64,000 nucleotides of DNA, from positions 33,081,501 through 33,145,500 of the forward strand of contig NC_134021.1 in NCBI RefSeq assembly GCF_040712315.1, read 5' to 3'. Each line of letters opens with the position of its first letter. Position 1 is the first letter of the stretch. Of this stretch, positions 47,466-61,047 are shown piece after piece. This DNA comes from Castanea sativa (lineage: Eukaryota; Streptophyta; Magnoliopsida; Fagales; Fagaceae). The notes below the pieces were generated by a model. The model did not search any database. It saw only the letters and a program-made list of their open reading frames with translations, and had not been told where the DNA came from. Both the position numbers and the translations under genes were made by a program.

Positions 47466-49150
47466 TGATGGAAAAATATACCCAAAATTCAAAATCCTCA
47501 CAAAAGAATGTGTGAATAAAAATAAATCAAGTAAAAAGGGTCATTTGAAAAATAGTTAATAATTTACCATTGATTTGTTTGTGGAGAGAGTTAAGGCTAA
47601 GAGTGAGAAATTACCATTGGGAGAGCTTTTTTATGGTGTGAACTTTTGTTTTTGTTTTTACCAGATTCTGTTGTGAAGTTTTTTTGTGGTGATTTATGGA
47701 ATATATCATGTGACATTTATAAATAAATAAACGTTTTCTGCTTTTAAAATTTGAAATACATTTTCCATTTACATTGAGCTTGTTTTCCATTGAACATAGA
47801 GACATTGTCCATTGACTTATGTTTTCTACTGAAACAAATGGGTCATAAGATTCACTTGAACAAATAACCATTACTCATGGAGAGGATAGGGTCGCGCAAG
47901 CATCCTTTAGGGGTCATGATGACCTATCCAAATCACCAATGGTTTAGAACTGTGATAGGGAATAGAGTTATGTAGTCCTTGAGATAAACCAATATCATAT
48001 CAGTCCCCAATAATGTTTAAATTTAAGACCTACTGGACCACGAGACTTGTCCCAGTAAAATTAAAGGTGTCCTACTTGGTCAACTTCATGCAAATTGTTT
48101 AATTTAATCCTATTCCAGCATTTTGAGAATCGGTACAGTAGAAGATGAAATCAAAACCCCTTTGAAAGATCACAAGGCCATGTTTCTTTGGTCTTCCACT
48201 TTTCTTTTCTTATTTGCATGTGGGGGGGGAAAAGTACCTCACCTTCTATTTTTTGAACGTGCTGATTGTGCTGAAAGGAATTAGTTTTTTTTTTTTTTTT
48301 TTTGGCAACAGAGTGGTCGAAAACAGTGCTAGACAAAGATTAACTTGCGCCTCTTTTAAGGAACGAATTACCAGATATACAACTTAACTGAGAGATTCAT
48401 AAGAATCTTCTGATAACTGAAGTGCAGACAGTAGAATCATATTACTTTCTCTACTAGGAGACATTAGTTGAGATCAAATGCACTAAAAAGTATAGTTTTT
48501 CTTCCCCTTTTAAGAGAAAATTTAGCATTATAATTACAGTAGCTACCATTTTACTCATATCAATTTCTCTTGATGCAGCCAAACTGAGCATGCTCATATG
48601 AAAGATGAAGTTTACAGGAGGCTCCATCCAAGAAAGCTGATGACTGACAAGGGTCGATAGGAACGTTTAATTAGTCACAGCTTCCTGGACGCAGCTTAAA
48701 TAGGTCCCATCCAATAAGAGTACAAAAGCCCATGCGATTTTGTTTAGCATGCACACATTAGTGAAACTCCAGTCAGGTTCTTTGTTGCTCATAGCCTCAC
48801 TGCTTATGCAGACAGAGAAGGTACACTGCAGCAAGGTACTAAAAAACATCTACAATTGAAGTATCGCTGTCACATAACTTCTTTACCAGTATGGGAGGCA
48901 TCAAAGGATCCCATGCACTAATGGGATTGGGGAGATGAGCTCAGCAGGCATTCAAATAAAATCTAGAAAAATCACTAAATTTCTAATACTTTACATAATA
49001 ACACAGTGCCTCTGCAAAGACACTATAGCCTATGTGATTTCAGGAGGAACTTACAGCCAAGGTTTTGGCACTGATGCCTGTGCCCATAATAGACGTTCCC
49101 AGAGGCCCCACAGAATACCATACCTCTAGTCCAATGATTTTAATGGAAAC

Positions 49151-52100
49151 TCACTGTCGATGAACTGGAGGTGTTGTTGACTGATGACCTTGCCCATAGA
49201 ACCCTATACCCGGTGGCCGATAATATCCTCCAGTAGCTGACTGTTGCTGTTGCTGTCCTGATGGCTGGGGACCAGGCCTTGCCATACTCATTGAAACATG
49301 TGGAGGAAAAGGAGGTGGAGGTGGTAGACCATTTGCTCCATACCCATAAGGCATCACAACCATACCAGCAGATTGGACATACTGACTCGTAGGTGGAGTT
49401 GCAGGAGATAAAGGGGGTGGTGGAGGTGGCGGTGGTGGTAGAGCAGCAAAGGGACCTTGCATCTGGTTGGATTGGGAAATGGGTTGCATGCTATTAGATG
49501 GTGCTGGTGGCACATTAGTCAGAGATTGTTGTTGTAGAGGGGTAAAATAGGTTGTGCTGCTGACATCAGAACTGCTAACATCAGAAACAGGCAGTGGTTT
49601 CTCAAGTTTGGGCCGTTTTTCTGGAGAGAACATGGGTAGCCCTGAACTAAATCCAGTTGAAATTATGCTTCCATTCATGGAGGCAGCTTCTTCTGCAACA
49701 AGGGAAGAAAGAACGGATGTAAGCATCTGTGCAGAGGATGCAGAGGCAGCAAGCTTAGCAGCAACAGCGGCAGCAGCTGCTTTCTTGTTCTCATCTTCAG
49801 AATTTCTGAGTGGCACAAAAGGAACCACAGGCTGAGGCAGATTGTGCTCTACAACCCTTGTTGCCTCTGTTGCAGCGTTCATGGTGGTGGTCAGATTACT
49901 AGGAATAGGGGGTGACGCTAGCCTCTTCCTCACATTACTTGCCTGCTCAATCTGGCCCCGGGCAACCTGCAGAGCAAGAAACAGTCAATTTCATAGCAGC
50001 AAAGTAGTTGCTAAATATAAATTTATGATGTATCAAGTATCTACTACATATAGCAGAAAGAAGAAGAATTAGAGGGAAGGAGAAATAAACAACAAAGGCC
50101 AACATGCATATTGCTCAAAACACTCAATTTTATTAATCAACCCATTCTATTTTCTTTGAATACATTGAGCACAATATATATATATAAAGGCTCTACTTGT
50201 ACTAGTATTAATAGGATTCCTACTAATAAATACTCACTTGGACCCAAAGTAAATAAACCTAAGAAACTTAGAAAACCTTAGAAGATTCTAGACTCAACTA
50301 AATTACCAAAATACCCTTAATTCATAGGAATTGCAAAAATTATAGATTTGCCTTTCTATAAAACTAAACATAACTAATAAAATAAAAGCCCAAATTAAAA
50401 ACTGTTTTAACCTAAAAAGGACTCATACTTTGACCATTAAAAGGGCACGACTTTCACTTCATTTGGACTTCACACAAGGACCCAATAAGATAATTCTTGA
50501 ATAGGAGAATTTGCAAAGCAATAGCAAATTAATCTTCCATGACTCCATCAGATTCCCACCAAGAACTCACTTTTTACACCAACCCCTCTGCCTTCAGCCA
50601 CATGTTCTCAAATTCAAATGGCCTACTACCCCTTTGAAAATTACTCCCTTCTAACATAGCCAGGAAATGATCCAACAGTAGCCTTGCCATTTGGCATTGT
50701 CATACATTCAGAAATCTCTCCCCCCAATCATGTGACAAGAGAAATCTATCAAGCCTAGATCTCAAAGCATTCTCACATGAATTAGACCAAGTGAAAGCAC
50801 CCCCTTCCACAGGTAAATCAATTAAGCAAAGATTTGCAATGAAGTCTGAAAACTCATGCATAGCAGGGGTAAAATACTCAGCACCAAGGACCATGGCACA
50901 TTCCACCAACTTCTAATTCCAGCCAATGCATCCCACAGAAGTCTTTGCCTCTATAATTAAGCCTGTATACCCTAGTAAAAGCCCACTCAAAATTGTCAAC
51001 CACATTCTTGAACTTACAGGACATAGAAAAACGACCTCTGCTTCCTCCATTTTGTCTGCTACCCTTCTACCCCACGTCACTAAGACACCACCAAAAGAAC
51101 CCAATAGACCCTAGAAATAACCAGTCCAAATGCTGGCAGCCCCATAAACTCCAAATCACACTTCTATTTATTATGTCCATTTTAGTTTCCAATAAGAAAA
51201 CTATGTATGCCCTCCAAGACTTGATCATATTCCTTACCCAAAGCCATTTGTCATTATCATTCAACCCCCTAACATTCCAAGAAATTATACTAAATCTGTA
51301 AAAGAGCCCACTTCCAAGGGTAAATCCATCAAAAAATGAGCTGAAATGAAGTAAGAAAACTCATTCATAGTTTGAGAAAATTTCTTAGCTCCTAGAGGCT
51401 CATTAGATTATTAACTTTTTTTTCCCTTTGTAGAAAAACTTTTTAACTTTTGTAATGGGACAAACAAAAATGGAGAAAACAGACTCATTATGGAACAGAG
51501 GGTGAACAGTTCATCAAACACAAGAAAAGGGTTAGAGAGCGAATTATTGTTCACAAAAAACAAAAAGGGCAACAAGAATTTTTTGGCTTGTAGTTTCCAA
51601 AAGGAGAATGGTTGGAGTGAGCCTTTCTAGGATTCTACTAGTGTCACACCCAATTAAAAAATCCTACCCTTAGAAATACAAAAGTATTTGACTTTCTACA
51701 GATTACTTAAAGTTATCAGTCATTAATTAATAAATAATATATACACACACGTAAATATTACCAGACATCCAATGTGAATTCTATTTGATGCTACATCACT
51801 TCGTAACTTTCATTGAAAAAGTACTTTGACAAATCAACCTTGAATTACATTATCTCCCCATACCCTCCATCAATACTTGCAAAGTATCAAGATGATCGGA
51901 AATCAGTAACTATCTCATCATAGAATGTTTAAATTTTAATTTTTTAATACAAAACATCATGAGTTTGGGGATCAAAGAGTAAATACCATCCAATTAACAC
52001 AAAATTTGATGTGCATATTAAGAGTACCAAAAATATATAATCCAACAGTCATATTGTCAATAGATTTTTAGAATACCATGCCTTAAAAACATTGTGGTTT

Positions 52101-55100
52101 GGTGTAACATCACAAAGAATTACACCAAATATAAAATTCTCTAATTTAGATACGTTTTTTTAAAGATTTTTATAGTTGTTATTTATTTTGAAAACTTAAA
52201 CTAAACATAAAGTACACCTAAAGTTTATACATATAATTAATTGTCATATCCCACTGTATCATGTCTTACTTTATCAAAATTGTTGTCCCATGTCATGTCT
52301 TGTCCTTGTCCAAGCTTCCTAGTGTTTGAGCTAGATCTCATTGTTGTAAACCATTGGCAACGTATGTTATAGATTAATAAATAACATATTAAATCTTCAC
52401 TCAGTATAATTATAAATTTCCAGCACTTTAAATATTATAAGTATTACATAAATTAAAAATATATACTTTATTTAAGAATATACAAATGAGAAATTAAAAT
52501 ATTATAGAAAAAACTTATCAAAAGAGTATGAATTTTCCAAAGATAATTTTTCGAATAATGGGGACCCATAAGCAAATTGTTTGCGTAGAGAGAGAGATTC
52601 TTAATAATCCTCCAGCACCACATGGCTGACCTTATAGAAGTTAAGAACCAAATTCCACAGACTAGTTCAACGCACCCATCATCTTTGACAAGACGATTAT
52701 AAGTGCCATAGCAAATAAAATAGCAATTCAGCATCAAAAATTTGTTTGCCAAGAAGCATTTTGTAGCAGCAAATAATTCTGAGAAGCAGAAAGAGAGATG
52801 ATGCTTATTCTTACTTGCAACTGACTGCGAATATATTCCAGCATTGATTCCTGAAAAAAAAAAATATAGATAAGTAAGCACTTATAAATGATGCAGACTT
52901 TAAATGTACTTGCAAAATTAAGATTATAAGTATAAAATAACAGGGCCATACTTGGTCCTGAAGTGCTTCTTTGAGTTGGGAAATCAAGGCAGTCCTAGTT
53001 GCCTCTGCACTCTCAAGTTGTCCGACACATTGCTGAAGTATATTTTCCTGTTCTTGCAGCTCATCCACCACAGAAGCTCCCTGCTGATTTCCTGATTTCA
53101 TTAACCAGAAAAGGACCAAAAAAAAAAGATCAACAAACTATTATAAATGAATTCATCACTGTTGTGAATGTGGAACTCAAAGCAGCCTGTCACAAACCAC
53201 ATAGAGTAGCAGGTGTTGTAACAAAACACCTTTTATAGCATTTAATAAATCTAGAAGATATTGATGGATTGGCCCTTCTTTCACCAATTTAATGGAATCT
53301 GCCACACATCAAACTTTTAAATATCCTCCATAAAACTCAAGCACCCAACTATTTCAAGTGACCCATGTTCCTCAAGAAGCAAGAACCATTAAAAATACCC
53401 ATAATTGTTTTTTTGATAGGTAAGAAAAGTTGTATTAAAAAAAACTACTCCATCAAAGAAATGAAGTAGACAAAGAAGATACGTACAAGAAACAAAGAAA
53501 AAAAAACTATGTACAAGAAGAAAGGGAATCTAAAAACAGTGGAATGGATTCCGTAGAAGTAAATCCCCACACACATGACCAATCAAACAAAGTTGTCACA
53601 AATAAATCCATGAGCTTATCCCCGAAAAAGGACCGAATCTTCAAAAATGAAATTATTTCTCTCCCTCCAAATAATCCACATCACACAATGTCGAACCAAA
53701 TTCCAAATATTTGAAGAACACTTCCCCCCAACCAATTCCTCCAACTGGCCAAAATATCAATAACCCTCTTAGATAAAACCCAACAAATACCAAACAATCT
53801 AAAAGCAAAGCTTCATAACCGAGATGCCTCACCATAATGTAACAACAAAAGATCAACGCTCTCCCCACTACATCTACAAAGACAACACCAATCCATACTA
53901 TGAAGCCTCTTCTCCACAAATGGTCAATTGTGAGAATTTTCCCCCATGTAGTTGTCCAAACAAAAAAATACATGACATGGAGCCTTCACCCTAAATACTC
54001 TTCCTAGGAAAAGTAATAGAACTAGATCCCCTCAATGCACCATAGAAGGATTTTATGTCAAACTCCCCCTTCAACCCCAAACACCACCTCATCTTATCCC
54101 CATCCCCAATAGGAGGACATAGTGACTCCAAAGTATGAAAAAAGGTCCCCACCAACTCCAATTCCCAATCACTAAAACCATGTTGGAACCGTATATTCCA
54201 ATCCCACCCTTCCTCCAAAGTGTGGCTCACTACCATATCCTCCACAGATGCCCCCTATAAGTAGCCAACTCAAATAAATCCAGGAAAGTTCCTTTCAACG
54301 GCTGATCTCCACAACAATGATCATGCCAGAGCCAGACTCTACTCCCCATTCCAATCTCAAAGTAAATAAACTAGCTAAAAATCTTTCAACCTTTCCATAT
54401 GCCCCGCATAAACCACACCCGTGTGAACCCCTACGCAACTTCGAAGACCCCCCCCCCAAATTATTCCCCAAACTTCAAAGCTATCACACACCTCCATAAT
54501 CTTGTCTCCTCAACCCCATAACGCCACAACTACTTACCTGATAGAGCTTTATTAAAGGTAGTAATTTTCCTAATCCCCAGCCCACCATCAACAAAAGGAA
54601 AACACACCTTATCCCACCCTACCAAATGAAGTTTATGCCTCATCTGCCAAACCACCCCAAGGAAAATCCCACTATAGCTTCTCAATCCTATTAGCCACCC
54701 TAGTAGGAATAGTGAACAAAGATAAGAAATAAGTGGGAATGCTTGAAAGCATACTCTTAAGCAAAGTCAGACAACCCCCCTTAGAAAGATACATTTTCTT
54801 TCACCTTGTTAATAACTTACTAATAAATAAATAAATAAAACCTACTAATAACTTCAAAAACATAAATATAGAACATAGAATAAGAAAAGTAAAAATAACA
54901 ACAACAAAAAAAAAAGCCAAATGATATAGAACATTAAAAACAGAAATATAGAATATAGAATAAGAAAAGTAAAAATAAGAACAAAAAAAAAAGCCAAATG
55001 ATATAGAACATTAAGGTGGTAGAAATATAAGCAAGATCTCACCATACCACGCTAATGACATGTGTTGATCTTGATGTTAACTTATGACCCTTCTAAAGTA

Positions 55101-57708
55101 TTTAGAAGCATGAAACTCCCGGTACAAATAAGCAGTTCAGATGGCAAATTGTTGGAGAAGAATTCAATCAAAACAGTCTCTAATCTTCTGAACTCAAGAT
55201 TCTGTTCACAAGATTTATTTGTATTTTTTTTATATAGCCAATTCAGAGCTCAAACTTGGCAGCCTTCAAAAATGTGCAAAGATTACATGCACATTCAGGA
55301 AATAGCACAAACACATAAAAGCAACGAGAAAAACTTATCTTATGCATACCAAGAGTTCGTTTGGATATAGCTGAAAACTGAAAACACTATAGCAAAATAA
55401 TTTTTAAATGTATGAATAGTATCATGGAACCCATTTTTAATGAAAAAGTTGCTGAAAATTGATGTTTGTGGGTCCCATGAACAGTGCACGGGTGCACTGT
55501 TCACGAGAAAAGTCAACATTCACGGCTTAAAAAAAAAAAAATTTGAGAGAGAGAAAAACGCAGACGTTGCAAACGCGTGAAACGTGTTATCCAAACGCTG
55601 CTCAAATAATTATTCTCCATTACCATCATCTGGAGAGATAAAAACAAAGTCATGCTTCACACGCAAGAGATGTCCCTAAGAACCTTCAATTTCACATATT
55701 GTTGAGAGAAGCCACAAACCAGACATCAAAGCTAAGGAAATTAACAGCTGTAACGATCTAAGACAACAATTTAGCATAGTGTAGGCTGACTGTAACGATC
55801 CAAGATAACAATTTAGCCTAGTGTTGACTGTTAAACATCCATTAACACTAAAAGCAAGTCAACAATAATATCCTCGCAACACCATGCATATTTTTAGCCA
55901 TTAACAGTAATGGCCTCAACAATATCTTTAAACCATACTTTTAGAGTCCAACAAAGTTCATGTTCCCATCATGACAACTTGTAAACATAACACAAAACCA
56001 CAAGTCTACTCCACAGTCCACACCATTTCTTGCCCTCATCTCATAAATATAACTTCTCAATATCCAATACTTCAAACATTCCACATCATAGATTTGAAAG
56101 GAGTGTCAACAACAAATTATGATCTTAGGCTATGGAAGTAGAAAAGGGAATTCAGTAGATATAACTGACCACAAATTGTGTGCTGCTAAGTGGACTATCA
56201 GAAAGAAAAACATAGTACACATATTGAAACCACATATCTTAATTGATACAAGGCACGTGTGCATATTGGCTGATTCACTATGACAGATCCAGACATAAAT
56301 CTGCAACTAACTATACAAAAAAGTGTGATCCAACCATTTAATCAGACTTAGAAAACACTTACATTTGCACAAGTCAAGGGAGTTGGATATTCATGATTAG
56401 TACTATTGAGTCCCAAAATTAAATAATATATATATACACACACACTCATTCACACTAACCACAGTGTTTTTCATGTTGACCAAACAAATAAAGTCAGAGC
56501 ACAACTCAATTATCAAGTCAGTAAATGTAAAAGTTCATTTCTTTTTTGATTAGTATGTCAGCACATGCAGAAGTATTTGGTGAATCCAAATAGGGTAGAA
56601 TAAAAAATTTAACATAAATTATGCTCTCTTCTTTTCTCAACTACATAGTCATGTCAGTAAATGTAGAGTTACTATTACTGTTATTATTATTATTATTATT
56701 ATTATTAGACACCCAGTAGGTCTTGAAACCACGACTTCACCCTCCACCTTGGTCTAACATGAGGAGGTGTCACTTGAACTAGAGCGCATTTGAGATTTTT
56801 TTGCACCTAAAGTTGCATGCTTTCTTTGAGCAATTTCAATAAGCACAAAACTCACTTCTTTAAGCTTTTTTATTTTAAAAAATCAATTATTAAATTGAAG
56901 TGTTAGAAATTAATGATACTGACATGGACCCTTAAATTTATTATATAAAGACCAATTTAGATGACAAAGAGGATTGGGTTAAAATTTTATGATGACAATA
57001 ATGGTGCTCCTCAGCTTAATGAGGATGATAACGATATGCTTGAGGATTGCATTTTACTGCTTAAATTGGGCATGGAAGTCACTACTCACCATTCTAGCTC
57101 TTTATTTGTCCATGTACTTCATTTTGATCATGGCTATCAAATACCATGTTTGTGTATATTTTGTAAAGCACAAGACATCTATATAAGATGCTATATCTAA
57201 ATCTTATATGATAGTTGATCACTTCATTGCCGTATTGTCCATTAATAATGGTTTAAAATTTAAAACCTTATTGTAATCTGGGCCCTTGATTTTTGCCACT
57301 ATAGTACATTTCCAATGTACTGGGGTCTGGGGTTGGCTTTCTTTTTAATAAAAGTTGTTACATTATTTATCCAAAAAAAAAAAACTTACAACCTTATTTT
57401 TTTTAATGTGTACTTTAGTCAAATCAATAGTAGTCCTCACTTATTACTGCTAGTGGTCCTGAATTCAAACCCTATCTCCACTCTACTTCTCATTTAAAAA
57501 ATTAAATTTAAAAATTACATGTGGACCCCACTTGTAGAGGGAGAATTTGGACCCATACATGACGAGTATTAGAATAAAGGTTGAGTTTTAAAAGAGGAAC
57601 CAAGAGGCTACAAGTCTTATTTTTCTAAACAGGCTGATTTATCGGATTTTGAGATTATTAATCAATTAAAGCATATATGCAGAAATCTCTCATATTACAG
57701 CGGATCAT

Positions 57709-57759
<51 letters not shown>

Positions 57760-60700
57760 TTGAATAAAATATATACTTTGGCTTTTTTAAGACATTCAAG
57801 GAGTGACGAAAGATAACATTTAAGAAATGCTGGTAACAGTACAGCTTGCTTTATTTCTTTTCTGTTTCTTTTTCCAACTTTATAATTAAAATATGTTAGT
57901 CACGAGAAAGAAAAACTAAAATAAAATAAATCTTTTTAAAACTTAAATAAACCTGAATTATACTTATATATTATAAAATATATCGAAAAAATTAATTAAT
58001 TAATTGTCGTAACCCCACCATGTCATGTCAGATTTTCAAGAAATGTTGTGCCACCATACTATGAATCATGTCGTACTCCGTATCATGTTGGTATCCGTGC
58101 AACATAGGTTGATGTCAATCATCATTATGTAAGATAAGGAAGTAAGAGCTTCATTCTAGACGGGAGTTGCATGTAGAAAACATCAAACACCAGAGTAGAA
58201 CTCTTACCTTGTATTAAGTTATTTTCAACATCTTCCTCAATTTTACCCACATGACGTACAGAAGCACTACACTTGCTTAAGGCAGCTTCTTCAGTTGAAT
58301 GTTCATCAAGTACAGATTGAAACGCAGTCAGTATTTTCTCTGGAAGACCTCCAACAGCCAATTTCTGAAGTTAAAATACCAAAAAGGCATACCCAATATC
58401 AAAATACAAATACAAAAGAAAAGTCAACAAATTGAGATCATCTGCTAAGTGCTTACAATTCTAACAGAGTTTGCATCCCTCTTCACTATCTTGATAAGAT
58501 TTGAACTCTTTCCATTGCTCACAGACAGAGGAGGAGGGTTCTTAGCCAGCATTTCATCTTTAAGACTCCGCCCTCGAGAACCAAAAACCTTCCTTTCTTC
58601 CCATATGTCAACCTGAACAAAGAAACCAAACCCCAACAGAAAAAGAAAATTGGCCAATGAACAAAGTAATGGGACTACAAGCATAATGAAAGTAACATAC
58701 ACAAATATGAAGCAGCATAAATATAGACGAATGGATGCTTAACAGAGATATTCCGTTGTACAACATCAATACTTGCCAAACATTTTGGCATAACTACAAG
58801 ACAGTTGTTAGGGTGCAATTATAGCAGTATTTATGAAAGAAAATGTGCAGCCAACAGAGCTTCTCTCCTAAAATATATGTCGATGCCATTTATTGGCAAC
58901 AAGTTACCATCATTTTGTAAGACTATTAAACTGAAAAATAAGTCTTGCAATTGTGGGTGGCTCGGGTGGTTCAAGGATCTGGTGTCTAATTAAAAATTTA
59001 AAAAAAAATATGAAAAAAAATTTTAAGGGATTCAGATCTAAATCACATCAGCATGATACCCTGTTGTGATGGTGTCTAACTCAAAATTTAGGATAAATAA
59101 GAAATAAAAAAATTTAAGGGATTCAAATTTAAATCACATCAGCATGATACCCTATCATGATGGATACCACAGATTGTGGCATCCAGTATAATAACATCAA
59201 CTAAGGTGGGGTTTGGATTCAGCTGCGTTTGCGTTTCCTGCATTTTCTTCTTCTTCTTCTTTTTCAGCTGAGCACGCTTGGGACTGTTCATTGTCCATGA
59301 ACAGTGATTTTAGGCTATGAACAGTGCCAGGCGCATGAACAGTAAATTTTTTATTATTTTTTTATTGTTTTCAGTTTTTAGTTTTCAGTTTTCAGCAAAA
59401 TAAACAGTATCCAAACGGACCCTATGAGAGTGAAATTAATCAACTGAAAATGTTAGCAAAAGCTGGGAGGGGTGTGTGCATGGGTTTGTGTCTATATTTG
59501 TACGCGTGTGTGTGTGTAAATATTACTCCATCCATCCTAAATGGAGCGATGCCCTTTCCATTTCTGTGCATCCCAAAAACAGTGTACTTCTGTAAAAGTC
59601 AAAGAACCCAAATTTTCACTTTATAATATACTTACATCAAATAGATTAAAAGCATTTAAAAAAAAAAAAAAAGAGGAAAATTCAGACTTAGCTGGCACCA
59701 ACTGCAATGTGATGTAGCAGACAACAGCTACGGGCCCCATTACATCTAAGGTCTTTTTAACAGAACTTTGGCTACGTCACAGTTTCTCAACCCATTTATA
59801 AAAATATATAAAAGTAAGATAAGTTTTACTGCAAAAAGACTACTCACTGTACAATGGACAGAGAGCAGTCTAAAGAATACAAAATTTTAAATACAGAGAG
59901 ACAATTGACTCCATAAATTCAGGAAGGGAACTGGTACGAGTGAATCCTTATGCTCGAGATCAATCAAATATATAACCACTAAAAAAAAAATAACAATCGG
60001 GTTCATGTTGTCTCTGTATCGTCAAATGTATGAAAATTTCAGTCCCGCCAAATTGTCCACATCAAGCATAATGGGACAAACCCCATATGTCTTGAATGTA
60101 TAAAAATATACATATCATAAACACATTATATATGTGTGCCCACACGATAACAATAGAAACAACCAAGCCCCAGTCCTAAATTTTTTTGGCCCGGATATGG
60201 ATCCTCAATAGATGAGTAAGGGTCGGTGATGCAGGAGATGCAAGAAGATTTTTATTTAGTATTATTTATATTTGCAAGTCAATTGTATTTTTATGTTTTA
60301 GGTCCTAGTAGTTTATTAGGCTATTAATATTTTAATTTGAAAGCAAGGTTATTTTCGTAATAAGGCAATTAGGGTTTCCTAGCCAGTTAGAACTAGAGTT
60401 TAGTAATCCTTTATAAGCAACCTATTGTAGTCCTGGAGAAGACAATTGATATTTTGATGAATGAAAAAAATGGCCGTTTGGTCTTTTATTTGGTCTGGTG
60501 TTGACTCCAGGTCTATCCTAGGTGCTGACTCCTAGTGGTTTCCCCGCTTGGTGCTGACTCCAAACCAGGCCTACGTGCTAACTCCTAAGTTATATCCATT
60601 TATTTTGTTATTGTTTCAATTTTGTTCTGGTTGTCCTGCGTCAGTCGGCCACATGTATTATTTTCCACCATTCTATTCTTATCTGAAGTCATTCTATTAT

Positions 60701-61000
60701 TTCCTTAATTCAGTTAATTGACATGTACTTTTTTACTTACTAATGTTATTTTTGGTCTTCCTTTATTCCCTCAACAAATTAACTCACTCTTTCTCACAGG
60801 AACATTAATCACCCTCCTCTAAACATGATCAAATCATCTCACGCGACTCTCCCACACCTTTTCATCAATAGGGGTCACCCCTATCTTTAAGCAAATTTCC
60901 CCATTTCAAATCTAATCTTTCAGTGTATTTCAACTTAACCATCTTAATATTCTCACTTCAGCTACTCATTTTATGAATACACTCATAATTATAATTATAT

Positions 61001-61047
<47 letters not shown>

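Larger units (their letters stand above)
46436..49150. other. ELMO promoter region and 3' flank of the RPRD-like gene
   Basis: A (CT)n tract at 46527-46571 reads as (GA)n on the ELMO sense strand about 100 bp before the first exon, as often seen in plant promoters. At 47355-47465 there is a truncated relic of the 12473 MITE. The 3' UTR of the RPRD-like gene should occupy the last few hundred bases before 49151. I see no further gene. Confidence 0.5.

Noticed and set aside
49554..50072. + strand open frames opposite the last RPRD exon
   Set aside because: They are shadows of the Ala-rich coding exon on the - strand and have no family resemblance.
56961..57200. Acidic 79-residue open frame on +
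   Set aside because: There is no homology I recognise, and it lies in an intron next to a possible retroposed tail.
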